64,000 nucleotides of DNA from Bacteroidales bacterium (lineage in GTDB: Bacteria; Bacteroidota; Bacteroidia; Bacteroidales; UBA932). Location: contig JAFSBV010000003.1 in assembly GCA_017437125.1 (NCBI GenBank), positions 1 to 64,000 of the forward strand, in the 5' to 3' direction. Numbering within the stretch: the stretch's first letter is position 1; each line of letters starts with the position of its first letter. A program made the translations under genes and the position numbers. Shown piece after piece: positions 1-7,092 of this stretch. Under the pieces are notes generated by a model, which saw only the letters and a list, made by a program, of their open reading frames with translations, made no database searches and was not told the origin of the DNA.

Positions 1-557
1 GGATTTCCAATAATTACATCGAATGTCATATTTCCTGTGAGTTGAGACGGATTGTCCGTGTGAATGAATTGATAAGCATATTGCTCGGCATCGGTTCCTC
101 TGTCATAGACCGACTGACTGGCTCCGCAGAAACGGCATTTCCCTCCCACCCAGCTGTGCTGGATAGCCTCATATCGGATGTTGCCTTCCGGGTTGTCAAA
201 CCTGGAAACTGCAAATCTGCCATTGGCTGTCTTCGAACAATATACCGACCTTCTGGCGAGCAGGGCTGTCAGTTCAGTGCAGGCGATTCCATAGACCTGA
301 TTGTGCATTATGTGGTCTATACGGCTCTGCCTGTCCGGAATCTGATCTTCAAGGCCCTTGTCAAGCCTCTTCACGATCTCACGAAGGAATACTCCGCTTT
401 TTGTGAACGGATCAAGAAACTTTGTCTTCGGACTCCTGAATAGTTCCTGCGGTAGCAGGTCCAGGACCTGATTGGCAAGAGAAGGAGGAGTGAAGACCTC
501 GTCGTTGCTTAAGTTTGCGATGCAGTTGAGTACATCAGGATTGTAACTGTTCACCAT
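1..557 (-). CDS. Eco57I-like DNA methylase/restriction protein, N-terminal part (runs off the left edge)
   Basis: From the ATG at 557 the frame stays open to base 1, about 185 codons. Visible features are an early FTPPSLANQVLDLLP stretch, a methyltransferase motif I variant (LDPFTKSGVFLREIV), a Cys-x2-Cys pair (CRFCGA) and, at the very edge, FDVIIGNP, the start of the catalytic NPP(Y/F) motif. This is the layout of Eco57I-like N6-adenine methylases, which are often fused to a nuclease; the rest lies outside the window. It overlaps the end of the upstream methylase by 23 bases in another frame, so the two are probably translationally coupled and form one restriction-modification locus. Confidence 0.8.
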   Translation of the reverse strand, partial: MVNSYNPDVLNCIANLSNDEVFTPPSLANQVLDLLPQELFRSPKTKFLDPFTKSGVFLREIVKRLDKGLEDQIPDRQSRIDHIMHNQVYGIACTELTALLARRSVYCSKTANGRFAVSRFDNPEGNIRYEAIQHSWVGGKCRFCGASQSVYDRGTDAEQYAYQFIHTDNPSQLTGNMTFDVIIGN

Positions 558-1185
558 AGGCCTCTGCGGATAGTTTTAGAAAGTGAACCGGTGCGTATGT
601 CTCGCAGGGCAGGTCAGAGAAAAGATCATCCGGTTCTCCCTCTCCTACGAGATAAGAGAACTCATAATCCCTCCTGTTGACCATCCCTTTACCGATAAAT
701 CCCCATTCGCAGATATGAATCCACTCATCCGGACGGTCCACACGCTTGTATGTAAGCGCATCCCCGTGGATGATGTTTTTGGAAAGAAGAAACTTCACGC
801 TCTCAATGCATTCAGATTTGCATTTAGACTTGAATAGAGCGGAGTACTGCTGTGTGAAATAGTCCAAAAGTCTTTTGCGGCAAGCCTCGGCGTTGTCCGT
901 AAGCAGTTCTATCCCATAGATGCTTGATACTGACTGCACGGCAGCCTGCTCATATTGCAACTGGGTGTGCTGCTTTGCCTTGACGCGTCCTTCGCATACA
1001 GCGAGTTTTCGACGGAGAATCTCAATGAGAAAGTTCCCGTCACCGCACGCCGGCTCCAGGAAACGGGAATCGATCCTCTCCGTCTCCTGCTTCACAAGGT
1101 CGAGCATAGCATTCACCTCACGCTCTGAAGTAAACACCTCACCGTGAGCCTCCACCCTCTCCTTCGACTTGATCTGGTGGTTCAT
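535..1185 (-). CDS. N6-adenine DNA methyltransferase-like protein, first subunit of a split RM locus
   Basis: A 216-aa protein. After a GEVFTSEREVNAMLDLV stretch it has a clear SAM-binding motif I (FLEPACGDGNFLIEIL, about residues 41-56), a helix with IYGIELLTDNAE and IIHGDALTY. This is the class-I methyltransferase fold of N6_Mtase families. No NPPY/NPPF catalytic motif is visible at the expected place after the GDAL motif, so it may be a cofactor-binding partner rather than an active enzyme on its own. The downstream gene overlaps its end and supplies an NPP motif. The pair resembles tandem methylase genes of Bacteroidales RM loci. A structured RNA with its own terminator lies 55 bases upstream. 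Confidence 0.75.
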   Translation of the reverse strand: MNHQIKSKERVEAHGEVFTSEREVNAMLDLVKQETERIDSRFLEPACGDGNFLIEILRRKLAVCEGRVKAKQHTQLQYEQAAVQSVSSIYGIELLTDNAEACRKRLLDYFTQQYSALFKSKCKSECIESVKFLLSKNIIHGDALTYKRVDRPDEWIHICEWGFIGKGMVNRRDYEFSYLVGEGEPDDLFSDLPCETYAPVHFLKLSAEAYGEQLQS

Positions 1186-1239
1186 CCTGCGCTAATTGTG
1201 CGTAGGCTATCCCTTCGGATGAAAGACCAGATAAGTGCA

Positions 1240-1392
1240 TTAAAAAAGCATGGACTTCACAAATCCATACTCTAGGCACTTGGCCTGGCCTTTCCTATGG
1301 GATAAGTTCCATCCACGCTATAGCGCAGACGTTCACTGAACTTATCCGGATATAGGAATTCTGTTAACGGCCAAGTTTTCAGAGTATTCCGA
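1240..1392 (-). ncRNA. Structured non-coding RNA ending in an intrinsic terminator (6S-like rod?)
   Basis: Read on the minus strand, nested complementary segments build one long interrupted rod: 1381-1387 with 1267-1273 (ATACTCT/AGAGTAT), 1369-1375 with 1279-1285 (CTTGGCC/GGCCAAG), 1352-1358 with 1292-1298, and 1338-1347 with 1300-1309 (10 perfect pairs). The apical part contains the small palindrome CGCTATAGCG. A second hairpin and a U run (1242-1268) follow. Four bases of the outer stem (1267-1270) are shared with the terminator hairpin, so the outermost pairs and the terminator compete. A rod with internal bubbles is reminiscent of 6S RNA, but it could equally be a leader regulating the methylase genes that start 55 bases further on. 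A weak TAGCGTTTG at 1401-1409 may be its -7 box. Confidence 0.6.
1242..1270 (-). terminator. Intrinsic terminator of the structured RNA
   Basis: On the minus strand GTATGGATTT pairs with AAGTCCATGC (two G-U pairs) around a GTG loop and is followed by TTTTTT. It would end the RNA before the methylase genes unless it is bypassed. Confidence 0.7.
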
Positions 1393-1511
1393 ATAAATAG
1401 CAAACGCTAATTAATATTTTCAAAAATGTGACCAGATATCTCTAATCACTCTGCAAAGTTATAGAATTTATTGATGATTACAATTATAGTGACAAAGTAT
1501 AAAGTTTTAGT

Positions 1512-1519
1512 TATATTTG
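1512..1519 (+). promoter_or_regulatory. Promoter -7 box for ariAB
   Basis: TATATTTG matches the Bacteroidales TAnnTTTG element 33 bases before the ariA start. No convincing -33 TTTG is seen. Confidence 0.45.
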
Positions 1520-1552
1520 TAAGGCTAGTTTTCATCTCTAAAATAATTTTAT

Positions 1553-2827
1553 ATGGAATGCAAGATTAAACGAATCCTAATTAAGAGTCTATGGGGCGTT
1601 AAAGATATCTCAACAGATTTCTTTCCCGATGTTAATATTTTCATTGGATCAAATGGATCCAGTAAAACCACCTTCCTTAATTTATTAGAGGCAGTTCTAG
1701 TGTGTGATATTGAAATATTTAGAAATATCTATTTTGATAGTATTACAATAGACTTTGATTTGCAGGAGAATAGTCAGCTGGTCGTAAATCGAGTAAATGA
1801 CGAGGATATATGTACTATTAAGTATTTGTTTGCTGATGGATCTAGTTACGATATTCCTTGTATTGATTCAATATTACGCCCATATCGAGGGGGGAGTTCT
1901 AAATACCGAGAAACGTTTTATGCCCTTAAAGAACGTTTGGCATCTATAACGAATATATCTTGGTTGTCTATTAATAGAGATAATTTATCATACAATGATT
2001 TGGATAGAAATCGAGATTATGTTGATAGGATACGTAATATGGTAGATTACAAATTAATAGATTTGATCAGGAGTCTTGTTGGCTATCAGTTGCAGTTGGA
2101 GTCGGAGGCTAATAGGAATGCGAATAAGTTTAAAGAGGAAGTTTTATCTTTAATGTTGTTTAACGAATCGTTTGATAAGTATAATTTCGATAATATTGCT
2201 CGTTTTGAATTGGCTGATGCGGACCAAATGCGACGAGATCTATATAGAGCCTTTAATTATTTAGGAGTTGTTAAAGATAAGAAAGATCTCATAAATCGAC
2301 ATATTCAGCAGATAAAAGATGTTATAACTAAAGTTACAAAGCAACAACAGTCTATTGAGTTTGATGACCTTCTTGTGTTATCGTTGATTAATAGAACTTT
2401 ATCGATTATTGAGATTTCGAAGGAGCACGAAAAGAATACTAATGAGATTTTTGCCCCGATGGAATTATTTTGGAAGTGTTTGAAAAGGTTTATGCCTAAT
2501 AAAGAATTTAATTTAAATAATGATAAGCAAGTCGTTCTTAAAGAAAGTTCTAATAACATAGAGATTGATATAACATCGCTATCTTCGGGAGAAAAGCAGT
2601 TATTTATTTTGTTGGCTGAAGCCTTGTTGCAAAAGGGTGTAAATTATTTGTTTATTGCAGATGAACCTGAATTGTCATTGCACATTGATTGGCAAAGGAA
2701 AATATTAGCAGAATTATTAAATTTAAATCCGAATTCACAAATAATTGTAGCAACCCATTCCCCTGAGATTGCCGGTAACTTTCCTTTAAATATAATTAAT
2801 ATGCAAGATATTATTTGCTATGAGTAA
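1553..2827 (+). CDS. ariA: AriA-like AAA/ABC ATPase of a PARIS-type defence system
   Basis: A 424-aa ABC-class ATPase. Walker A is GSNGSSKTT (32-40), the signature-like LSSGEKQLFIL is near 343-353, and Walker B is FIADEPELSLH near 364-374, followed by an H-loop-like ATHSPEI. The middle is helical. It overlaps by 8 bases a DUF4435 (TOPRIM-like) gene. This ATPase + DUF4435 pairing is the composition of PARIS, in which AriA forms the sensing scaffold and releases AriB when an anti-restriction protein is detected. A PARIS pair next to a restriction-modification locus fits that logic, since phages that block the RM enzyme would set it off. The assignment rests on domain pairing and motifs. Confidence 0.75.
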   Translation: MECKIKRILIKSLWGVKDISTDFFPDVNIFIGSNGSSKTTFLNLLEAVLVCDIEIFRNIYFDSITIDFDLQENSQLVVNRVNDEDICTIKYLFADGSSYDIPCIDSILRPYRGGSSKYRETFYALKERLASITNISWLSINRDNLSYNDLDRNRDYVDRIRNMVDYKLIDLIRSLVGYQLQLESEANRNANKFKEEVLSLMLFNESFDKYNFDNIARFELADADQMRRDLYRAFNYLGVVKDKKDLINRHIQQIKDVITKVTKQQQSIEFDDLLVLSLINRTLSIIEISKEHEKNTNEIFAPMELFWKCLKRFMPNKEFNLNNDKQVVLKESSNNIEIDITSLSSGEKQLFILLAEALLQKGVNYLFIADEPELSLHIDWQRKILAELLNLNPNSQIIVATHSPEIAGNFPLNIINMQDIICYE

Positions 2828-3683
2828 TTCTAACGCTTTTGTGCATTCTGATCAGGCCATTAGCATTATTCATAGATTTTATAACAAAAGATTTATGGTT
2901 TATGTTGAAGGTCCTGATGATATTCCTTTTTGGGATGATAAATTTAGTGCTGAAATTCCTTCAAGTAATTATGAAATAGAAAGTGTAAATGGTAAAGAGA
3001 ATCTTGATGTCTATATTTCAGGGGTTTTATCAGGAAGTATCAAAAATGTAGTAATTGCTTGTGATGAAGACTATGGTATATATCAAGGCGTGAATTGTAA
3101 AAGTCACCCTCAGATTGTCCGTACGTATGGATATTCGATAGAAAATTCAATGTTTTGTCCGTATAGAATTTCTGCATATATTAGAGCTTTGGCAAGAAAT
3201 AGAGTAGATTATTCTTCAGAAGTTAATGACTGGTATGATGCTTTTTGTAAGAGTGCAAAGAGATTGTTACCATATGATATTCTAAATTCGACTTTACATT
3301 GTTCGACTTATCCATGTTTTGGAGAGAATTGTTGTCGTTTTTTGAAGTCTAATGAATCTGCTAGTTTGGATGATGATAAGATTGATGAGTGGATAACTCG
3401 AATATCGACAACTTTTCCTGAAGATAAAGTAATTAGTATGATAGGAGTAATTGATAATGATAATCGTAGTCTGCGTTATGTAATAAAGGGACATTTTTTG
3501 ACAAATGCTGTGATCAATCTAATTAAGCGTAAAGTTCATGAGGCGACGAGCCAGCACATCACATTAAGCAATGATGCGATTTATGCTCAATTTGTTAATT
3601 GTAAAAGAGTATGTGGTGGGGAGTGTGAGGATCGTAAGTATTTATCATTCCAAATCAAGAAAGCTATAGAATCTTTGAATTAA
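2820..3683 (+). CDS. ariB: AriB-like DUF4435 TOPRIM nuclease of a PARIS-type system
   Basis: A 287-aa protein with the TOPRIM-type acidic sites of DUF4435. MVYVEGPDDIPFW places the catalytic-type Glu at residue 30, and VVIACDEDYG gives the DxD. In studied PARIS systems AriB is the toxic effector; it cleaves a host tRNA after release from AriA, arresting the infected cell. The start overlaps the end of ariA by 8 bases, indicating coupled translation and a fixed ratio. The length suits known AriB proteins. The C-terminal third is rich in Cys (for example CKRVCGGEC), whose role is unknown. Confidence 0.75.
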   Translation: MSNSNAFVHSDQAISIIHRFYNKRFMVYVEGPDDIPFWDDKFSAEIPSSNYEIESVNGKENLDVYISGVLSGSIKNVVIACDEDYGIYQGVNCKSHPQIVRTYGYSIENSMFCPYRISAYIRALARNRVDYSSEVNDWYDAFCKSAKRLLPYDILNSTLHCSTYPCFGENCCRFLKSNESASLDDDKIDEWITRISTTFPEDKVISMIGVIDNDNRSLRYVIKGHFLTNAVINLIKRKVHEATSQHITLSNDAIYAQFVNCKRVCGGECEDRKYLSFQIKKAIESLN

Positions 3684-3750
3684 TGTGAGAGTCTGATGCA
3701 TAATTATTTGAAGAGTCACATAGTAAGAATAAAGGCAAATTTATAATACT

Positions 3751-4092
3751 ATGAAGTTGTCTGATTTGTTCTTGGAAATTTTAACTCAGTGTAGTGATGA
3801 AGGGACACATGAAATTGCAAAGTCAATGAAGATTGCATTGAAAAGTCCGGCTATTGCTGAGGTGTTAGATGTGTGTATTGTGAATGGTATGGGATATAAA
3901 GGGCAGATCTCAATAGATACATTATCACAGGCCGAGCGAGGATTCAATGATTATAATGACTTGATGCTTGAAAAATCAAATATGACTGAACTTCAAAAAC
4001 AATTGGAGAAAGTATTATATAATCACTTTTGCCATAATGTTTTTGTGGCTCTGACTTGTCGTTTGGCTATTACAGGGCAATTAGAAATGTAA
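3751..4092 (+). CDS. Unknown 113-aa protein beside the PARIS pair
   Basis: A short acidic, mostly helical protein with no family I recognise. It starts 67 bases after ariB and its own start lies in an AT-rich gap, so it may have its own promoter or be the third gene of the PARIS operon. It has no signal peptide, membrane segment or catalytic motif that I can see. The position between ariB and another unknown gene, within the same mobile element, suggests defence-island cargo, but no function can be given. Confidence 0.55.
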   Translation: MKLSDLFLEILTQCSDEGTHEIAKSMKIALKSPAIAEVLDVCIVNGMGYKGQISIDTLSQAERGFNDYNDLMLEKSNMTELQKQLEKVLYNHFCHNVFVALTCRLAITGQLEM

Positions 4093-4150
4093 CGTTTCCC
4101 TCAAGAGTGTTGATTGATAAACGTTGTTGTACTTGATAACATTGTAGTAT

Positions 4151-4768
4151 ATGATTGATTTTAGAAAAGATTTTGGAATTGAGGATATTCGAAATAGGTC
4201 TGATAAACCGTACTCTAATATATATGGCTTTATTATGTATACCAGTGCTCATCCATATATAATCAAGGTGTTGAGGGATGAAGATTTTTGGAATGCATTA
4301 GATGAGATTTCAGGTAAGAATTGGCCAATATTTGCTATACGTCCTTTGTCGAAAGGATATTATGGATACCCCAATTTCCCTCCAGATACTATTGGTTATA
4401 TGGTGCCGGAATGGAAAGAACCAAATGAAAATAAGAAGTACTTGGATTTTTTCTCCCTTAAAAATTCTGAACAATTACCATGTTTTATTGCGTTTAAATT
4501 TAATAATGATGAAACAATAGAACAAGTTGTTTATAAGTTGAACAATGATTCCGAGGAGGGTGCTTTCGATTCTTTAAGGACTATTGTCGAATTAATAACA
4601 AATACAGAAAGTCAGATATTGCCTGAATACAAACAGACTGACGCTGTGTTTAACAATGTAAAGATGGATATAGAATCTTATGTATTACGTAAGGGGGTTG
4701 TAACGGGAGTTGGAAAGATATTTCGTATAAAAGAAGCTATTTCAAGTTTATTAAGCGTTCAAAAGTAA
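4151..4768 (+). CDS. Unknown 205-aa cytosolic protein at the end of element A
   Basis: Soluble protein with a conserved-looking core (HPYIIKVLRDEDFWNALDE, IFAIRPL, YMVPEW) and a helical C-terminus. I have the impression of similar hypothetical proteins in other accessory islands, but cannot name a family. It is the last gene before the att copy at 4850 and is followed by a strong terminator, so its transcription is insulated from element B. Base composition is AT-rich like ariAB. Confidence 0.55.
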   Translation: MIDFRKDFGIEDIRNRSDKPYSNIYGFIMYTSAHPYIIKVLRDEDFWNALDEISGKNWPIFAIRPLSKGYYGYPNFPPDTIGYMVPEWKEPNENKKYLDFFSLKNSEQLPCFIAFKFNNDETIEQVVYKLNNDSEEGAFDSLRTIVELITNTESQILPEYKQTDAVFNNVKMDIESYVLRKGVVTGVGKIFRIKEAISSLLSVQK

Positions 4769-4804
4769 TATCTCGCCAAAAACTCGCCAGAAACACAACA
4801 AAAG

Positions 4805-4843
4805 AAAACCGGAAGTCTTTGATAGTCAAAGACTTCCGGTTTT
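4805..4843. terminator. Strong bidirectional terminator at the element A / element B junction
   Basis: An 18-bp perfect stem (4805-4822 with 4826-4843) around a TAG loop, A-rich on one side and T-rich on the other. On the minus strand it directly follows the att copy at 4850, as a terminator follows each of the other tRNA-end copies in this window. Confidence 0.85.
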
Positions 4844-4849
4844 TACTTC

Positions 4850-4868
4850 GTGATTCGGTTGGGATTCG
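4850..4868 (-). other. Attachment site: 19-bp copy of the tRNA-Arg 3' end (junction of elements A and B)
   Basis: GTGATTCGGTTGGGATTCG is identical to 57646-57664, the 3' end of the intact tRNA-Arg gene, after which the two sequences diverge. It lies 216 bases from the start of an integrase gene. This is the usual att arrangement of an element that uses a tRNA 3' end. Confidence 0.85.
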
Positions 4869-5054
4869 GCAGAATCACGTGTTTTCCGGCGAAATCTTGT
4901 AGTTTACTGACTGTCTCTATTGTTTATAAAGTATTGAAATATAATGATATAAATTATATTTGATGTTTTGTTTAAGTAGTAAACAGTAGTACTTTTTTAG
5001 AAGAAGGATTTGGGGATGTTGTCCAAATGTTGTCCAAGTTTTAGAAAAAATGCA

Positions 5055-5062
5055 TACCTTTG
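5055..5062 (+). promoter_or_regulatory. Promoter -7 box of the element B integrase
   Basis: TACCTTTG, 21 bases before the ATG at 5084, with a TTG at 5030-5032. Just upstream, TGTTGTCCAA occurs twice in tandem (5018-5037), possibly an integrase arm or operator repeat. Confidence 0.5.
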
Positions 5063-5083
5063 CATAAGTTAAAGCGAAGGAGT

Positions 5084-6427
5084 ATGACTATAAGATTCGA
5101 ACTTAGGACAACAAAGAAGACCAAGGGTGCTGAGATGGTACCTTTGCATATCAGTGTCTCCGACGGAAGGGCATTTAGGCAGAGGCAGGTTACCGGCATA
5201 ATGATAAATCCGGAATATTGGGATGTCAAAGCCGGTGACTTAAAGAAGAGGATCCTTATTAATGAAGAGGTCAAGCAGAAGCTTATAAAAGATCTTGGTG
5301 ATCTTAAGTCATATATCCACAAGAAGTATTCTGATGATAAAGAAGCCGGTAAAGTAAAAGATAACTGGCTTGAAAAGGCTTTGAAGGATTATGATCCTGA
5401 AGCGAAGGAGGTGGCTCCTAAAAAGAAGCTGCCCTCTTTTGATGAACTCTATGATCAGTTCCTTTCAGTAAGAGATTTAGGCGAAGGCCGTCGTCGCCAT
5501 TATGAGGTTCTGCGTCGAATGATTCACAGATATGAGTCATATGTAAGGTGTAGTACAAGTAGAAAGCGCTATGCTTTTGATTTGCTGAAGGTAGATAAGG
5601 ATGTGCTCGACAGTTTATATGACTACATTGAGAATGAAAACGAGTATGTAGAGAAGTTTCCGAAGATTCTTGAGGATAATCCGGAAGCACGTGAAATAAA
5701 GCCTCGTAGTGAGAACTATATGAGTGGTGTATTCAAAGAAGTCCGTGCATTCTTCAATTGGGCGTACAAGACTAAACTGATTGACACATTCCCTTTCGAG
5801 GGTTTTGAGATGCCGTCTGAAAGATATGGATCACCTATTTATCTGACATTGGATGATGTGCAGAGAATATACAATGCCGACTTATCATCCTTCCCTCACC
5901 TTGCAGTACAGCGCGATATCTTTGTGTTCCAATGTAATGTAGGCTGTCGTATCGGTGACCTGTTGCGACTGAAAAAATGTGATGTCATCAATGGGGCAAT
6001 CGAGTATATTCCAACAAAGACGATCAAGGAAAATGCTCGTACAGTTGTTGTGCCTTTGAATACGATTGCAAAAGAGATCGTCAATAGATATGCAGAAATG
6101 CCAGGGGAACAACTCTTGCCATTTGAGAGTTCAGAGAGATACAATGACAATATCAAACTTATTTTCGAAAAAGCAGGGATAACATACCTGGTGACTGAAT
6201 TGGATGCCCTGACACGCACAGAAAAGAAAGTTCCGATCAACGAAATTGCCAGCAGTCATATGGCTCGCCGTACCTTCATCGGCAACATCTACAAGCTGGT
6301 CAAGGATCCGAACCTCGTCTCAGCCCTCACCGGCCACGTTGAAGGCAGCCGTGCATTCACCCGTTACCGCACGATCGACATCGATATGAAGAAGGATCTT
6401 GTGAAGATTTTGGAAAACAAGCAATAA
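5084..6427 (+). CDS. Tyrosine recombinase/integrase of element B
   Basis: A 447-aa phage-type integrase. I start it at the ATG at 5084 rather than the TTG at 5060, because a TACCTTTG promoter box covers the latter. The N-terminal half is an arm-binding and SAM-like domain. Catalytic signatures are CRIGDLLRL (Arg I, near 295), HMARRTFIG (HxxR, near 400) and LTGHVEGSRAFTRYR (His and nucleophilic Tyr near the C-terminus). It lies 216 bases inside the att copy at 4850, as expected for an integrase that acts on the tRNA-Arg end. Confidence 0.9.
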   Translation: MTIRFELRTTKKTKGAEMVPLHISVSDGRAFRQRQVTGIMINPEYWDVKAGDLKKRILINEEVKQKLIKDLGDLKSYIHKKYSDDKEAGKVKDNWLEKALKDYDPEAKEVAPKKKLPSFDELYDQFLSVRDLGEGRRRHYEVLRRMIHRYESYVRCSTSRKRYAFDLLKVDKDVLDSLYDYIENENEYVEKFPKILEDNPEAREIKPRSENYMSGVFKEVRAFFNWAYKTKLIDTFPFEGFEMPSERYGSPIYLTLDDVQRIYNADLSSFPHLAVQRDIFVFQCNVGCRIGDLLRLKKCDVINGAIEYIPTKTIKENARTVVVPLNTIAKEIVNRYAEMPGEQLLPFESSERYNDNIKLIFEKAGITYLVTELDALTRTEKKVPINEIASSHMARRTFIGNIYKLVKDPNLVSALTGHVEGSRAFTRYRTIDIDMKKDLVKILENKQ

Positions 6428-6432
6428 ATTAA

Positions 6433-6440
6433 TAACTTTG
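6433..6440 (+). promoter_or_regulatory. Promoter -7 box of the receiver/ATPase operon
   Basis: TAACTTTG, 23 bases before the ATG at 6463 and after the integrase stop, so the two-gene operon is probably transcribed independently of the integrase. Confidence 0.5.
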
Positions 6441-6462
6441 GAATACTTAATAACTTAATCAT

Positions 6463-7092
6463 ATGATGGATTTTATAAATAGCACTCTTGGCATTATTGT
6501 TTCAATACTAACGTTAGCATCGTTATGCGGTGGTAGCGGTTATATGGTATATAAAAGAATGACTAAGGTGAAGCATAATAATGGTAATGTCCAAGATGGA
6601 ACGAGAAATAATATTATTTCTGGGGACAGAAATGTGACGATTGTCGGAGATAATAATGTTGTGCAGGCTGCTCCAAGTGGTAGAGAAAAACAGTCTGCGA
6701 ATGAAAACAAGCAGAAGAATGCAACACAGATTTTGTTTATAGATGATGAAGATTTTAGTGTGCTTAAAATGCTTAAAAAAGCCGGATGGAAGAATGTAAA
6801 AAAGAAACAGGATGTATGCGATCTGGATGATATCGATGTACGTAATGCTAATATCATTTTTGTCGATATTAAAGGAGTGGGATTGTCTTTGGGATTTAAA
6901 AATCAAGGTGCAGGCTTGGCGGCAGCAATTAAACAGCGTTATCCAGATAAAGGTGTTGTTATCTACTCAGGAACTCACGAACATGATATTTTTGACTTGG
7001 ATTTAGACAAGGTGGATGCAAAACTCCCTAAAAATGCAGAGCCAGTGCAGTTTATGTATCTTATAGAACAATATGGAAGAAAGGAAGACTAA
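6463..7092 (+). CDS. Membrane-anchored receiver-domain protein with an N-rich linker
   Basis: A 209-aa protein in three parts. An N-terminal membrane helix spans about residues 7-30. A linker (about 38-68) is rich in Asn/Gly with a repeating G-D-x-N pattern (IISGDRNVTIVGDNNVVQ). The C-terminal receiver-like domain begins ILFIDDEDF, with the acceptor-type Asp in NIIFVDIKG and the following KGVVIYSG strand. It has no DNA-binding output domain. The linker resembles short amyloid-type signalling motifs of bacterial effector proteins, but that is only a resemblance. It overlaps by 20 bases a histidine-kinase-type ATPase, so the two proteins are very likely partners. The role is unknown; the surroundings are all defence genes. 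Confidence 0.7.
   Translation: MMDFINSTLGIIVSILTLASLCGGSGYMVYKRMTKVKHNNGNVQDGTRNNIISGDRNVTIVGDNNVVQAAPSGREKQSANENKQKNATQILFIDDEDFSVLKMLKKAGWKNVKKKQDVCDLDDIDVRNANIIFVDIKGVGLSLGFKNQGAGLAAAIKQRYPDKGVVIYSGTHEHDIFDLDLDKVDAKLPKNAEPVQFMYLIEQYGRKED

Noticed and set aside
1186-1392. Retron-type msr/msd RNA
   Set aside because: No reverse transcriptase gene is adjacent and no branching-G context was seen.
3751-4768. Toxin-antitoxin pair
   Set aside because: The two genes are 58 bases apart, both sizes are unusual, and no toxin or antitoxin motif is visible.
5060-5083. Upstream TTG start of the element B integrase
   Set aside because: The TTG is part of the TACCTTTG promoter box; the ATG at 5084 is the better start.
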